Shown: piece after piece, positions 1-10,778 of the stretch | Numbering within the stretch: position 1 is the first letter of the stretch | Layout: each line of letters starts with the position of its first letter | Assembly (NCBI GenBank): GCA_033557465.1 | Contig: CM066048.1 | Coordinates: forward strand, 20,312,305-20,376,304 | Length of the DNA: 64,000 bases | DNA from: Ichthyophis bannanicus | Taxonomy: Eukaryota; Chordata; Amphibia; Gymnophiona; Ichthyophiidae | Reading direction: 5' to 3' | The notes under the pieces: model-generated | Told to the model about the DNA's origin: nothing | The model's input: the letters and a program-made list of their open reading frames with translations, nothing else | The model's database searches: none | Position numbers and translations under genes: made by a program

Positions 1-302
1 CTGATAAAAGCAGAACAGCTGAATCTCCAAAGCTAGAAGCATTGAGAGAGTTGTTTGCTGAGGGAAAAGTTCACTCCCCTAATACAACTGTGCCTTTACA
101 AGCTGAATTGCTGTGGAATCAGTTCCAGGAATTTCTAAAGGAGAGAAAGTCTGGGAGAGTTTGTAACTTTGATAGAGATACCATATATCCTGATGCCATA
201 GAGGGAATGCAAATAGATTCCTGTTTGCCAAGCTCTGAGTGTGAACCTGTACCAATGGATTGCTCATTGTGTTTAAAAAAAGAGTCTGCATTATTGGCCT
301 GA
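1..302 (+). CDS. Unidentified open frame running in from the left edge
   Basis: The frame is open from the window edge to a TGA at about 300-302, roughly 99 codons. I do not recognise the product. It is hydrophilic, with one Cys-rich stretch near the end (SSECEPVPMDCSLCLKK). No initiator ATG is visible inside the window in this frame, so this is either the 3' part of a longer ORF or exon, or a chance frame. An AATAAA-like hexamer follows at about 331, which would fit the end of a retrotransposon or retrogene. No splice acceptor was seen that would make it a host exon. Confidence that it codes for a real protein is low. Confidence 0.25.
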   Translation, partial: DKSRTAESPKLEALRELFAEGKVHSPNTTVPLQAELLWNQFQEFLKERKSGRVCNFDRDTIYPDAIEGMQIDSCLPSSECEPVPMDCSLCLKKESALLA

Positions 303-773
303 GCTGAGAGACTGTGAAACAATATAGAGAATAAATGCAGTATCTGCTTAGAGTTAAGGAAAGCTAATACTGTGTTTTACTAAGCTTAATTGCCTTCTGA
401 AGCTAAGAAGCAGTGCTTAGAAGAAGTTTGCTTTGAGAAAAGAAAGTCACAGCTGTTGCAGGTTTATCTGTATTTCTGTTGAATGACCACACGAGGCAGT
501 CCTCGGTGTAAGCTTGTGGGAATAAGAACAGCTGAACAGTGAAAAGAGGTTTTTGTTACGTTAGTCTCTGTTACCTGATTTATCCTTTATGTTGGAGAAG
601 CATCGTTTTTGCCTTGTTTGTGTATTGAGCTTAAATGCCCTGGAAATCCCCACAAAATAAATGTTCTTGCTGCCTTGAACCACCGACTCACAACTACAAT
701 TTGTCCTTAAAGAATAAACTAACTACAAGTCCCAGAATACCACTGGTGACAACAAGGGAAGCTTTATTCAAAA
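303..773. other. Unassigned, AT-leaning sequence
   Basis: No coding frame or recognised repeat. Two AATAAA hexamers (about 331 and 656) could belong to decayed retroelement 3' ends. Confidence 0.3.
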
Positions 774-1440
774 GTGGACAACATAAGGCTGTTTTCTGCT
801 TGTAAGCTTTTGGGCCCAAGCGGAAGCATCACAGTACTTATACCGGGCTATAATCCATTCAGGAAGGACAGAGTAGGAAGAAGGGGAGGAGGAGTGGCGC
901 TATATGTAAAATATTATATTAAAGCTATAGAATCACATGGCTTACAAAGGAAGGGGAAGACACTGTGGATTAAACTGGAAAGAGGGAATGAAGCATCCAT
1001 TTGCATTGGAGTGATAGACAGACTTCCTTCACAGGCAGAAGAACTGGACAGAGATTTAAATGAAGATACTCACAGTAGTGCTATGAAAGGAGAAATGCTG
1101 CTGATAGGGGATTTCAATATGCCGGATGTTGATTGGCACATTCCTGCTGTAGTATCATCTAGAAGTAAGGAGATCCTGGATTCTCTACAGGGAGAACTAT
1201 TCCAGCAACTGGTAACAGAACCCACATGTGAAGTGGCCACACTGGACTTGGCGCTTACCAATGGGGAGAGTATTTCTGATGTCATAATGGGAGATCATCT
1301 TGTTTCCAGTGATCACCAGATGACGTGGCTCAATATTAGGACTAGGGCTGTTAGAATCCATTCAAAAGCAAGAGTCTTAGGTCCCGACAAAACAGTAACA
1401 AGGCGGTTTACAATAATAACAATTGCTGCAAAAACAAAAA
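774..1440 (+). pseudogene. CR1 LINE ORF2 fragment, endonuclease domain
   Basis: The frame encodes an APE-type endonuclease like that of CR1 non-LTR retrotransposons. Visible landmarks in order are GGGVALYVKYYIKAIES, an IGDFNMPDVDW metal-binding block, the LDLALTN block and the catalytic SDHQ block. This nuclease nicks the target strand to prime reverse transcription. The N-terminal block (normally containing the catalytic Glu in SETWW) is missing, so the copy is truncated at its 5' side, and similarity ends near 1440 before the linker and reverse transcriptase. The frame stays open to 1544 through a simple repeat, but that tail is not part of the domain. The block style resembles the CR1 family at 31.6 and 56.9 kb more than the one at 17.5 kb. 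Confidence 0.8.
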
Positions 1441-1462
1441 ACAGAAAAGGGAATGCCAAAAG

Positions 1463-1490
1463 TGGACAGGACAGGACAGGACAGGACAGA
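1463..1490. repeat. GGACA microsatellite
   Basis: About five tandem copies of a GGACA pentamer, just 3' of the endonuclease fragment. Confidence 0.85.
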
Positions 1491-1579
1491 AAATCAACCA
1501 TACAGAAGAGAGGATGGAGGGGAAGGGCAGGGGAGGGTCACTAGTCTAGGTCAGGGGAGGGGGGAAGTTAAAGGCTGTC

Positions 1580-1845
1580 TGGAAAAGGTGGGTTTTGAGC
1601 ATCTAGGGCTCTCCCTCGGTCCAACTCCCTTGTCACCCAGTCAAAGAAATCAGTCAGATTTGTCTGATAAGACCTGCCTCTGGTGAATCCATGCTGCCTC
1701 GGATCCTGTAATCCATTCGACTCCAGAAACCTCAGTATTTTCTCTTTCAGCAGCGCTTCCAATAATTTACTTAGCACCGAGGTTAAACTAACTGGCCTGT
1801 AGTTTTCAACCACATCCTTACTTCTGCTTTTGTGATATGCCTCCA
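1580..1845 (-). pseudogene. CR1 LINE ORF2 fragment, reverse transcriptase, opposite orientation
   Basis: The minus strand reads NYRPVSLTSVLSKLLE, then LQDPRQHGFTRGRS, then FFDWVTRELDRGRALD. These are the early reverse-transcriptase blocks and match the CR1 family at 31.7-33.4 kb almost word for word. Only about 80 residues remain. The YLDF and FADD catalytic blocks are absent. It lies tail to tail with the endonuclease fragment at 774-1440, so the two may be separate insertions or one rearranged copy. Confidence 0.8.
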
Positions 1846-2288
1846 GAAGAGGGTTGAGAAATGCGGATGTAGCTGTTTAACAGTATGGGCATTGGATGAC
1901 ATTCCTCTCTCCCTCTACATTCCTCCCTGAAGTTCCGTGTCCACAGGCATATGCTGTAAAGAACATGCTTACAGCGCTACGTATGCCTTGTAGTGCAATG
2001 CAAATGATTAGTAGTAAGTGCAGTAGTTGTCATTGGGGACTGCTGTTTGGAGCATTGGAGGAGATTGGGGGCCCACAAGAGAGTTTGCTGTTGCTGCTAC
2101 TGGCAACCTATTCGGTGGTCCAGCTTTGAAGAACCGAGCAGGCATGGAGGGGGCTGCCCACTGATGTCAGTGGAGGGCCCCCCAGAAGCATAAGAACTGC
2201 CACTGCGTACACATGGCTGTGGGTCACCGCCACGGGTAATGGCCCAAAGGGGCAGGTCACAGCCCTTTGGAGCCCCTTCAGAGCACCG
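1846..2288. other. Unassigned sequence
   Basis: No gene or repeat recognised. Short ORFs here have no familiar motif. Confidence 0.3.
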
Positions 2289-3720
2289 GTGGACTCCAGT
2301 GGAGATTCTCTGTGTCTGTCTCATATTATCTGCTTCTTGTCTCCTGAGGTGCATAATAATCTTATGGCAAAGAAGAAGAATAAAGGTGGGATGAAGGTAC
2401 AGACTTCCTTCTTACCAGCAGTTAAAACTGTTGGTCCAATGGACAAGCATCAAGCATGTCATTCCAATATCAGCGAATCTATTGTGTTTCTGAGCTCAGG
2501 AGATAGAACACCACCACTTTACTCACTTCCTCCTTTATCCTCGACTTTTATAGGGGGTGGCTCTCCTCGTCAGGAGTTTGGAGAGAGCTGTCAGGTGGCT
2601 ATTGCCAAACCTGTGGTGTCTTGGGAGTCTCAGGAATCCCCTAAGCCCCCGGACAAGCCCTTGGAGGAGGAGGTCACTCTGAAGGACTTGTGGAGGCTAT
2701 TAAGAATATTGATTCTAAGTTAAGTTCAACTGTTTCCTCTTTATATCCTTTTTCCCAGAAAACTGTGGGTAAATTGCAAGATTTGGATAGTAAAGTGTCT
2801 TTCCTTGATAAGTCCATGGGGCAGTTTGATTCTCAGGTTCAGGTTTTCCAACAAACTAATGTGGCTCGTATTAAAGATTCCCTTATGATTCATAGCAGGT
2901 TGGAAGCACTTGAGAATTCTCTCTGTTCTGAGAATGTAAGATTTCTTAATTTCCCTTGTACTCATTCGCTTTCTGCAGAAATTCTGTTAAAAGAATACTT
3001 TACTGAAATGTTAAAAGTATCCATTGTATTCAAGGTTGTACAGGTTCATTAAATCTCTAACAAGTCTCGGGAGGTTAACCCAGTTGAAGGGGTCTGGAGG
3101 TACTCCATCCATCTGAGTGTCAGAATCTTTTGGAAGACTCTACTGATATTATTTCTAAACATACCACACTTCTTGTTACTTTTTCTTTTGAAGCAGTTAA
3201 AGTAAAAATTCTCAAAGCTTATTTTAAGCATAAAGATGTTCAATTCTGTGGTCAAAAGTTAAATGTTTTCCCAGATCTGACACGTAACATGCAGCTTTGT
3301 AGGAAGCAGTTCCTGGATTTAAAGAGGAACCTGCTCCCACTTACCTTATGTAGATGTCCATCTTCAAAGGGGTGCCACAGTGGCACTACAGTTTACCGCT
3401 ACTCCTTTTCTGGCTCTCCAATCTTTGGGATGTCTGACATTTCCCTCCCCCCACCCAATGTTCTGGAATCTGCTGTCTGGTCTTGTCTATGGGTGGTAAA
3501 ATCTTATGTAACCTGGGGCAGCCTTTTCTGCCTTGTAGTTGCTGAAAATCTGCAGGAGACAGTTCCCAAGACACCTTCAAGAGGCTGGAGATTTTTGGTG
3601 CTTAGCTATGTGCAACAGCCCCTGGAAAATTTACAAGGTTCAAAGGACTTGTATCAGATGTAGTGAGATTGGTTGACTCTAAATAAAATAGTGGGTTCTG
3701 AGCCCTCTGGTATATTATAC
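2289..3720 (+). pseudogene. L1-type LINE ORF1 remnant
   Basis: Pieces of an L1/Tx1-like ORF1 protein (RNA-binding chaperone of the retrotransposon RNP) are spread over three frames. There is a basic start (MAKKKNKGG), then a heptad-rich region (about 2690-2960: SKVSFLDKSMGQFDSQ, LEALENSL). Next comes SENVRFLNFP, typical of the start of the RRM-like core, and lastly a C-terminal piece with VNVFPDLT-type sequence and RKQFLDLKRN near 3270-3330. Several frameshifts and a stretch of unrelated sequence (about 3345-3560) break it. Another copy of the same protein type is at 54.5-55.0 kb on the minus strand. No ORF2 of this clade is seen next to either copy. Confidence 0.6.
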
Positions 3721-5461
3721 TGTGTTCAGAATAAAAGCAGACAAAAAAATACTTGAACCAAACCTGTTCTTTTACTCTCATAAACAAAAAAAATAGCTCA
3801 CAAAAGAAAAACAATACAGATACTTACCAAAGCAAACCAAAGACAGAAATGGAATCATTAAATAATAATATTTTCCAAAATAAATCAGCAATTAAGGTAA
3901 AATGGTAGAATATGTAAATTTAAAGTTTGTACTGCTAACTGGCAATAGAAACCAAGGCAGCTAGATTTTTAACCCAGCTAAAGTAGTCGATTTGGTAATG
4001 AAAATCCAATGATTTTTGAGAATATTGCACAAGTACTGTAAATTCTGTTTTGATCTGGATACAAGTCTAGTTTCATCCAAATCCTTGGTGCTTTTTCCTG
4101 CTAGAAAAAAAAATCCAACTTTCTTTAATTTATTTATGATTAGATCTCATCATCTGGATGGCAGTTCAATTTGGTTTCTGATAGTTGCAATGTTTAACCT
4201 TTTCTCACGGGAACCTTGGTTGAAGAGTTGTCCGTAAATGCAGAATCTTTTCCTTCTGAACTCTGATCCAGAGCATGGGGAGAATAAATACTTGCCATTT
4301 AGTCTGAGTCCAAGACTTGGAACTCTGAAAAAGAGCTGAAGCCCAACTCCCAGGTTTTCTCTCACAAAACAAGGAACACGCTACCTTGATGCTTCTTAGC
4401 TAGAAACTGGCCAGCCACCAACTGCCCTGATTCACCCAATCACAGAGGGCTGCAGTCTGATGCAAAAGCCAATCCCCCTGTTGCTGACTGAAAAGTCAGT
4501 CTAGCACTTTCTGGCAATTTAAAAAGTTTGATCATTGTAGTCACTTTGGGGTTTGCTGTTAGCAGTCTGTATGCTCAGCTTTGTAACTCCCAAAGTTTGC
4601 AACAAGCATCCACGTCAGTATTAGGTCCTTAAAGTCAGAAACCTCTAAAAGAGGATATGTCTTTATCAGTCAATTTTAAATATACACAAAGACCACTGAT
4701 ATGCAAATTTGTCTCATGCAGATTCATTGCAACAGTGTCAGAAGTTTCTCTCCCCAATTTTTGCAGTAATTTGAGGCTGAGACCAGGGTGCTAGAGTCAA
4801 AAGTTGTTTAAGGTCAGTAAAGCATGGAAATATTTTCCTTGAGGAGGGTATTTTGATGTTATTCTTATTCAGAATCTGTAAGGCAAAGGCCTAGTCAGTG
4901 ATTTGGTGCCTGGGGAAAGGCCCAGTCTGACGTCTGTGTAAGCTTTTGCTGTTGTTTAGGATTTATGGTCCTCATTTGCTGAGGACAATATGGAACAAAT
5001 TGCTTATCTTACTGTTAACACAAAGCCCTCTATAATTATTTGGGTTTGATTTTCCTCTCTGTTCATTGCACTTGCTCTTCAGGGGAAGGTGGAAGCAGGA
5101 AGAGGGACGAGCGATGTGTCATGCCTACGTAAAGTTGCCCTGGCCACCTCTTAGGTGACCAAAGGCACACAACTTGGCCACTGTCATCAGTCCGCTTCCT
5201 GTCTTTAGGGTGGTCCCAGCGGCCATTCAGCCATTGGGACCACTGTGGAGTAAAACAAAGAGGAAGTACAGAGGTGCTGGAGCATGTAAAGCAAGGAAAG
5301 AAAGAAGAGGGCGGTAGAGAGAAGGCAGGACACCTGCCAATTACAGTTACCTAGAAGGATGAAACTTTACCAGGCAGACCAAGGGATAAGATATCATCAC
5401 AGCTTCAAAAGGCAGAGGCTCGCCAACCATAAAGATCAATATTTGTCACTTGTCCTTCTCT
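3721..5461. other. Unassigned AT-rich sequence
   Basis: No gene found. Around 4690-4730 there is a short stretch (ATGCAAATTTGTCTCATGC) resembling one arm of the palindromic MITE family described at 11789, but too short to call. Confidence 0.3.
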
Positions 5462-5872
5462 CAGGACCAGCCCAACCACTAGGCAAGTTAAGCAGTTGCC
5501 TAGGGTAACAGCTTCTGAGGGACAGTGACAGCCGAAGCATGGCAATAAAACTCTCAAAGAGTCATCAGTGCGTACTTTTACCTGTAGGAAGGATGGGCAA
5601 TAGGCAAATAGTTCATTTATCATTGTAAGTAGCTTTTAGAAACCTCCCTCACTGTGCATATATTTACAAAACAAAGTTTGAGATTTAAAAGTGCGATGTC
5701 CAAACTTGCATTTTTATAGACTTGTTCTGAGAGGGATGGTGTTGAGATGATTACAACTGATTTAATAAACAAAATATTTGGGGGGAGGGGTGCTGAAGGG
5801 CTAAAAGCTAATTGCAAGGGGGCACAAGACTGAAGTTTTGCATAGAGTACCTAATATTCTTATGTCGCCCTG
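5462..5872. mobile_element. Non-autonomous hAT-like element
   Basis: Begins CAGGACCAGCCCAACCACTA followed by AGGCAAGTTAAGCAGTTGCC, the same terminal organisation as the elements at 15505 and 23339, and ends ...TATGTCGCCCTG. Flanks are CCTTCTCT and CCTTCGTC, a poor (5/8) 8-bp duplication, so the ends are provisional. It has no coding capacity. Its interior resembles 11110-11370. Confidence 0.5.
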
Positions 5873-6660
5873 CCTTCGTCCATATATTCATCCCCTTATA
5901 TCCTCCCCTTCCCTCTTTCAGTTTTGGACCTTGTTCACCTCCTTTTCCATTCCCCTCTCCCAGTAACCTCAGTATGTTCTATAGCTTTTCATGTTGATTT
6001 TTTTCTTTCCTCTCTCATTTGTTTTCTGTTGTTTTTTTTTTTGCAGTGAAGCTAATCCCGGGACCTTGTTATCTGCCCTGCTCGCTTATTCCCCTGACAA
6101 TAAAAGAGCAAATTCACCCTTCCCTGGCAGTAGTTCCGCATCAGCAGATCACAGTGGTGATGGCCACAGGACCCAAATCCACTAGATGCTTCTATTTGTT
6201 ATTCACCTCTGCCTTCCTATGCACAGTGTGCAATGTGGGGGAGGACGGGGGGCAGCTGGATATAAAAGTGCCCAACTCGCTATTCCTGTATCTCGTCCCA
6301 CATTCCCTGTGTCTCACAAACATCCCCAGTTACAAAATTAAGCTCTTGTATTTGATTTCAACTCTCCATTCAGCTATGGGCTACACTGCGTTCTTGCCCT
6401 GAAGGTGAGTTACTAACCCCATTTGGGTCCAGCATGATTATTCTTTGGTGTTGCTACCAGTGGCATGAGAAGATGTTTGGGGTGGTACAAAGACGTGACC
6501 ACTTTAAAAAATGTTTTGGGTCCCAGTTTCAAGGTAAGGTGGCTGATTATTTTGAGGAAGGTGTGGTCCTAAGCACAATGGAGGGCTGGAGGGGGGGGGG
6601 GGGCTTGTAAAGAGGCATGAGCAGACAGACATTATCATTGGACTATCAAGGATTTGTTGT
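5873..6660. other. Unassigned sequence with homopolymer runs
   Basis: Pyrimidine-rich stretch at 5880-6050 and a poly-G run near 6590. No gene supported; the small ORFs lack recognisable motifs. Confidence 0.3.
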
Positions 6661-7170
6661 GGACCCTTAAGGCAAGGTTAACAGATGTCCCTGATCTTCA
6701 GGGATTGTCTCCGATTTTAGAGCTGTATCCCTGACGTCCATCTGCCCCTGATTCCAGCAATGGGGACAGAGGGGGATAGAAAATACTGTATTTTCACTTT
6801 AGTGATTTGAATATGTCAGTTTTTAGAATTTACATCTATTCTCAGCGGCAGGAGGAACTTAATATGATTTTAGTTCCGGTGCGCGGAGAAGTGAAATTAT
6901 ATTAAGTTCCTCCTGCCGCTGCGGTTCTGGGAAGGAGCGCAGCTTTGATTAAAGTGAAAGAGAATGCTGTGACTTTACGGCTACATTGTCTGCCGCCAGG
7001 CTTTGTGCCTCTGTGCTTCCCACTGCCGCTGACCTGCCCGCACCGGCCCCGTGACACACTGAGGATTCCCCTGATGCCAACTCAGTCGATGCAGCAACTT
7101 TAACATCCCTGTACATCGGCACCGCTCTGCCTAATAGAAGGCAGATGAAGTACGGGGCGGGGGGGGGGGC
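6661..7170 (-). mobile_element. Short DNA transposon remnant, same family as 35.5 kb
   Basis: Sequence from about 6670 (CAGATGTCCCTGAT..., ATTGTCTCCGATTTTAGAGC) to about 6840 is the reverse complement of the element at 35515-35940, with shared blocks CCGATTTTAG, GGGGACAGAGG and TAGAATTTACATC. This copy has extra sequence, including a perfect hairpin at 6844-6920, that the other lacks. The distal boundary near 7170 (a poly-G run) is uncertain. Confidence 0.5.
6844..6920. repeat. Perfect 22-bp inverted repeat (hairpin)
   Basis: Arms 6844-6865 and 6899-6920 are perfect reverse complements (AGCGGCAGGAGGAACTTAAT... against ...ATTAAGTTCCTCCTGCCGCT), separated by 33 nt. Confidence 0.9.
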
Positions 7171-7269
7171 AGGTGGTAGAAGGGAGAAAGCAACTACCAT
7201 TGCACTACTTGGATGGTAAGGCAAGGGAGGAGGCAGGGAAGGGGAGGGGGTAGTTGCTGTACTGGTGGA

Positions 7270-7620
7270 GGTGAAACATAACATAAGAACATAAGATATG
7301 CCATACTGGGTCAAACCAAGGTCCATCAAGCCCAGTATCCTGTTTCCAACAGTGGCCAATCTAGGTCATACGTACCTAGCAGTTTCCCCAAAAAGACACA
7401 GGTTTAAAAATGCTTGTATTGGGTCAAGCATTGATATCCTGCGTCCCTTCTTAATAATGGTTTATGGACCTTTCCTCCAGGAACTTGTTCAAATCTTTTT
7501 TTAAATCCAGCTACACTAACAGCTTTTACTACATCCTCCAGTAACAAATTCCAGAGTTTGATTACACTTTGAGTGAAAAAATATTTTCTCTTATGAGTAT
7601 ATGCTTGCTTTGGAAGGATG
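7270..7620 (-). mobile_element. CR1 (family A) 3' end, 5'-truncated
   Basis: On the minus strand this is the CR1 3' end: the last coding codons, then CTGGGCTTGATGGACCTTGG and the terminal TCTTATGTTCTTATG repeat. It matches the 3' ends at 17.5, 52.2, 59.9 and 62.7 kb. Similarity ends near 7610. Confidence 0.85.
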
Positions 7621-8240
7621 GCTCATGGATTTTCTTTTTTAATTTTATCTGGTATACGAGGAAATGCATTGGTGTATTATTTCTCCAATGTTCTTGTGTT
7701 TGTTGATCTTTTTCTAACCTGTGGTTGCTTGTTTGACATTTGGTGAGAATCTGTAGGTCGTCTCTTTATGTAGAAACCTGTAACAGCACCACTTGTTCTG
7801 TTTACGAGGAGTAGGTGTATTGGTGTTCCAGGGCCCCTTATCATGTAGTGCCGCCTATTCCTTGGTCAGGTTTTTGTGTTTGAATCATAGGAATAAGTGC
7901 TACTATGGTTTTGGCAGGTTTGCTACATGTGCATTCCGTGGGGATTTTTTATTCAAGTTTTGTACATGGTAATGGAGAGATTTATGTTGCTATTACTCAG
8001 ATAACATGAAAAATCTGAATTTTTATGTATGGAGAAATACCCTAGTTTTGCTCTGCACCTGTTGTTAGGGGAGTTTGCGGTTTTGTTTGTAAATGCAGAG
8101 TATGTTTTCACATTTAAGTGATAAGAGCGCTATGTAGCGCCAGACCAAAGGTTCGGGAGGGTCATATGTGAGGTGTGTCCCATATGCAAGCATTGGCCAT
8201 CAGGTACGCCCCATGTGAATAAAGGTTGAGAACCACTGCA
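7621..8240. other. Mostly unassigned; ends in a hAT-like terminus
   Basis: At 8215-8240 the sequence AATAAAGGTTGAGAACCACT resembles (reversed) the CAGTGGTTCTCAACC terminus of hAT/Charlie-type elements. The partner terminus was not found. Confidence 0.35.
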
Positions 8241-8689
8241 GTATAGTAATATAAAGATTAAACAAGAACAGGGTTGCCAAGTGGCTCCAGATGTGCCCAA
8301 TAGGCTTGATCCAGTCCTGGGTTTACCCCACTGCATGCAAGGACTTGGTACAGTATTAACACCTGTGTGAGACACTCCTTGCCATCAATGCATCTGTTCC
8401 GCCCATGGTCCTCCCAGTCCCTACCCCACTGTACGCAAGCCAGGTAGCGGGGGATTTTCGGTGTTAGGGCCTTTGCTACTTTATAGCAAGGTGCCCAAAC
8501 CAGGTAGCACCCTTTAATCACCACGCCCCTTAGTGAGCTACCAATAATAAAAGAAGAGTTTAAGAAAGTCGCTTTCGAGATCACATTGCTCCCTTCTTCA
8601 GGTGTGACCTGCCAGGTCGAAGGTGGGGTGAAAATTCCCACAGCAGATGTTTTAAGGAGGTGACAAGTGGACACTGGATGAACGTTACT

Positions 8690-9070
8690 TAATAACGTTC
8701 AGTAATCACTCGGGACCCGATATTCAGTAGTGGTGGCTAGCCGTCACCGTTGAACTTTAGACCCAGATATTCAATGTCGGGCCTTAACTGCTCACTGGCA
8801 TTAAATATCCAGGTTGATCGGATAGCGGCAAAGGTAACTGGGCCATGGCGATATTTAGCCACTGCTTGGCTTCGGCAGTGAAAGTTACGTCGGCCTTTCA
8901 GGTGCTTAACTTTCTCTGCTTAGTGATAACCAGGCAACAGCCCCCCTCTGCCCCTAGCTGGCTGGCATCGGGGTATGCAGTGACCGTACCTGTGGATATC
9001 CAGCGGCCCTGCAGATCCCGGTGACTAACACTTAGCAGGTTTGATAACCACATTATCGCTTTGAATATGC
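8690..9070. repeat. Diverged repeat rich in 'GATATTCAG/TATCCGG' words
   Basis: Contains repeated words of the type CGATATTCAG, AATATCCAGG and GGATAGCGGC, also seen at 14470-14880 and 61790-62110. This suggests three copies of a non-coding dispersed repeat, probably a DNA element, with unresolved ends. Confidence 0.35.
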
Positions 9071-9329
9071 CTCCCTTGGTGTCTGAAGGTGGCGGAGAGA
9101 TTGTGAGCAGCCTCTTAGGGTAGCATCTGATGTGTAAGATGCAACACAGTTCAGCAATGAACAAGAACAGTTGTTTTAACAGAAATTCAGGAGATGGCAG
9201 AGACTGGTGACGTCCTCAGGACTATATAACTCCATGCAGTTGTGTAATAGATTTCTCAGTCTGTTGAACCAATAGCAGGGCAAAATCGTAGTTAAAAGAA
9301 AAGCAAAAGCAGTTGTTGACCACTGAGAT

Positions 9330-9520
9330 GATTCGTATGTAAACTAATGAATGTCCAAAATGACTAGCCAGGGCTAGTCTGCGGATACTGTGGTAAGTGC
9401 AGGACACTTCCAGGCAGACCTGGGTTCAATTCCTGGCACAGGTCCACACTTTGTAGGGAAGGAATCACAGTCATTGCTCAACAGTGACACCTAGTGGCCA
9501 GACGTAGGGCCTAGTTTGGC
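9330..9520 (+). repeat. Possible tRNA-derived SINE
   Basis: Contains a B-box-like GGTTCAATTCC (9423) and ends in CAGTGACACCTAGTGGCCAG. A related ending occurs at 60830-60865 (CAGCGACACCTAGTGGCCA) and a weaker one at 37240-37280. The A box is not clear. Confidence 0.35.
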
Positions 9521-9524
9521 AGGG

Positions 9525-9690
9525 TTATTTATTTATTATTTATTTATTACAGGCTCTTATATACCGCTCTATTCAGCATCAGCGCGGTTTACAATATAAC
9601 AACATACCATAATGAACAAACTGTTTGGTTTTACAGAGAACAAGGTCAGAGAACTTGGATAAAACATGGGAAGTCATTACTGCAACTATT
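9525..9690 (-). repeat. SINE/L2-type 3' tail
   Basis: Minus-strand reading gives TAAACCGCGCTGATGCTGAA..., TATATAAG and an AATAAATAAATA tail, the L2-type 3' end also found at 17.3, 33.7, 56.3 and 58.6 kb. Confidence 0.7.
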
Positions 9691-10206
9691 TACAAGAGTA
9701 TTTACAAGTATACATGACAGGATTCTGGAAGGATCTCTGGTGCACGATCACCAGCTGAGGACTGTCACCCAATAACCGAGTGAAATGAGTTGGGAGAGAA
9801 TATAAAGGAAAAATTCCTAGGTAGTAGTCAATAAAGACTTATGTTGCCGGCATAGACCAATAGAAGCCGATTCCAAAGCAGCACAAGGAAACTGCTGGGC
9901 TACAAACAATAAAATATGTGAGCCTAAGGTCCCTTTGATCAGACACTCTCCGAGTAGGACTTTGCAGCTCTGCTGTGTCTAAGTGGAAAGGGGATGGTCT
10001 CACGTGGATCACCCATGGTACAGGAAAGAGCTATATGTTTTTTACTGGGATAAAACTGAAAGAATAATGGCAGAATATTACTGCACCAAAAACCTTGTAG
10101 AAAGTGTAAGAATGAGGGAAGAGGTTTAAATCATTTTAGAAATGAAAGGAAACGCCAAAGTTTACTTTGAACAGCTATTTACAGTGTTGCTAAGACTTCT
10201 ATGGCT
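9691..10206. other. Unassigned; possibly upstream part of a Penelope-like terminal region
   Basis: No coding frame. The adjacent hammerhead-like motif is the only reason to connect this stretch with a Penelope-like element. Confidence 0.2.
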
Positions 10207-10213
10207 ACTTGCT

Positions 10214-10262
10214 ATGAACTCTGATGCAGGCGAGTTTGCCGAAACAGCTGAGTCGGGTCTCT
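10214..10262 (+). ncRNA. Hammerhead-ribozyme-like motif (type I)
   Basis: Core CTGATG at 10221-10226 and GAAAC at 10241-10245 flank a GGC/GCC stem II. A two-pair AC/GT stem III with a 6-nt loop leads to GTC at 10252-10254, after which cleavage would fall. Stem I can pair GAACT with GGGTC with one mismatch. One extra base (C) sits between CTGATG and the conserved A. Minimal type I hammerheads are known in Penelope-like retroelements. Activity is doubtful because of the inserted base and short stems. Confidence 0.45.
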
Positions 10263-10568
10263 TGACACAGTCATTGGAATAAACATGTCACTGGACTTTT
10301 TGTGATTTGTGTCTACCTCTATTTCCTGTTTTATAATGTTCGCTTCTTTTGGAGGTTCCTTCTTAGATAGAATATTCTGCACATCATGGTTTTTCAGTAT
10401 TTAAAGTTAAAGAATGGTTTCAAGTCACTGTGGACAGATTGAGCCATTGCTGGTTTTACCTTTTGCATGCTGGGAATTGTAGTTATCGTGACCCTACTGG
10501 TTCTCTAAGAAAAGCCTAACTTCTAGTGTGGGGGAAACCAGGACTAAATCAGCTGGTCCTGAAAACCC

Positions 10569-10778
10569 AGAGTTACAAAGTTACCTAGTTTCAGAAGTGA
10601 GATTTTTTGCCAGTTCTGGTTTTAAATTTGCATTGCAATGCAGAATGGGATTTGTAGTCCCTGATTTTTAACTATTGGAACCAGTGCTACAGGTCCCATA
10701 ATGCATCAGAATAAAAGTGTCAGAAATCCAGGACTGGCCTAAAATCTCACTCCTGGAACTGGGTAACTTGGCAACTCT
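10569..10778. mobile_element. MITE with AGAGTTnC-type inverted ends
   Basis: Inverted ends (AGAGTTACAAAGTTACCTAG against CTGGGTAACTTGGCAACTCT) are flanked by GAAAACCC and GAAAACCT, a 7/8 match to an 8-bp duplication, suggesting a hAT-type MITE. Internal AATGCAGAATGGGATTTGTA and AGTCCTGG-type words are shared with copies at 49.2 and 50.5 kb. No coding capacity. Confidence 0.65.

Noticed and set aside
774..1845. 5'-inverted (twin-primed) single CR1 insertion
   Set aside because: The order of parts is wrong: on the minus strand the RT piece comes before the inverted endonuclease piece, whereas twin priming puts the inverted 5' part first.
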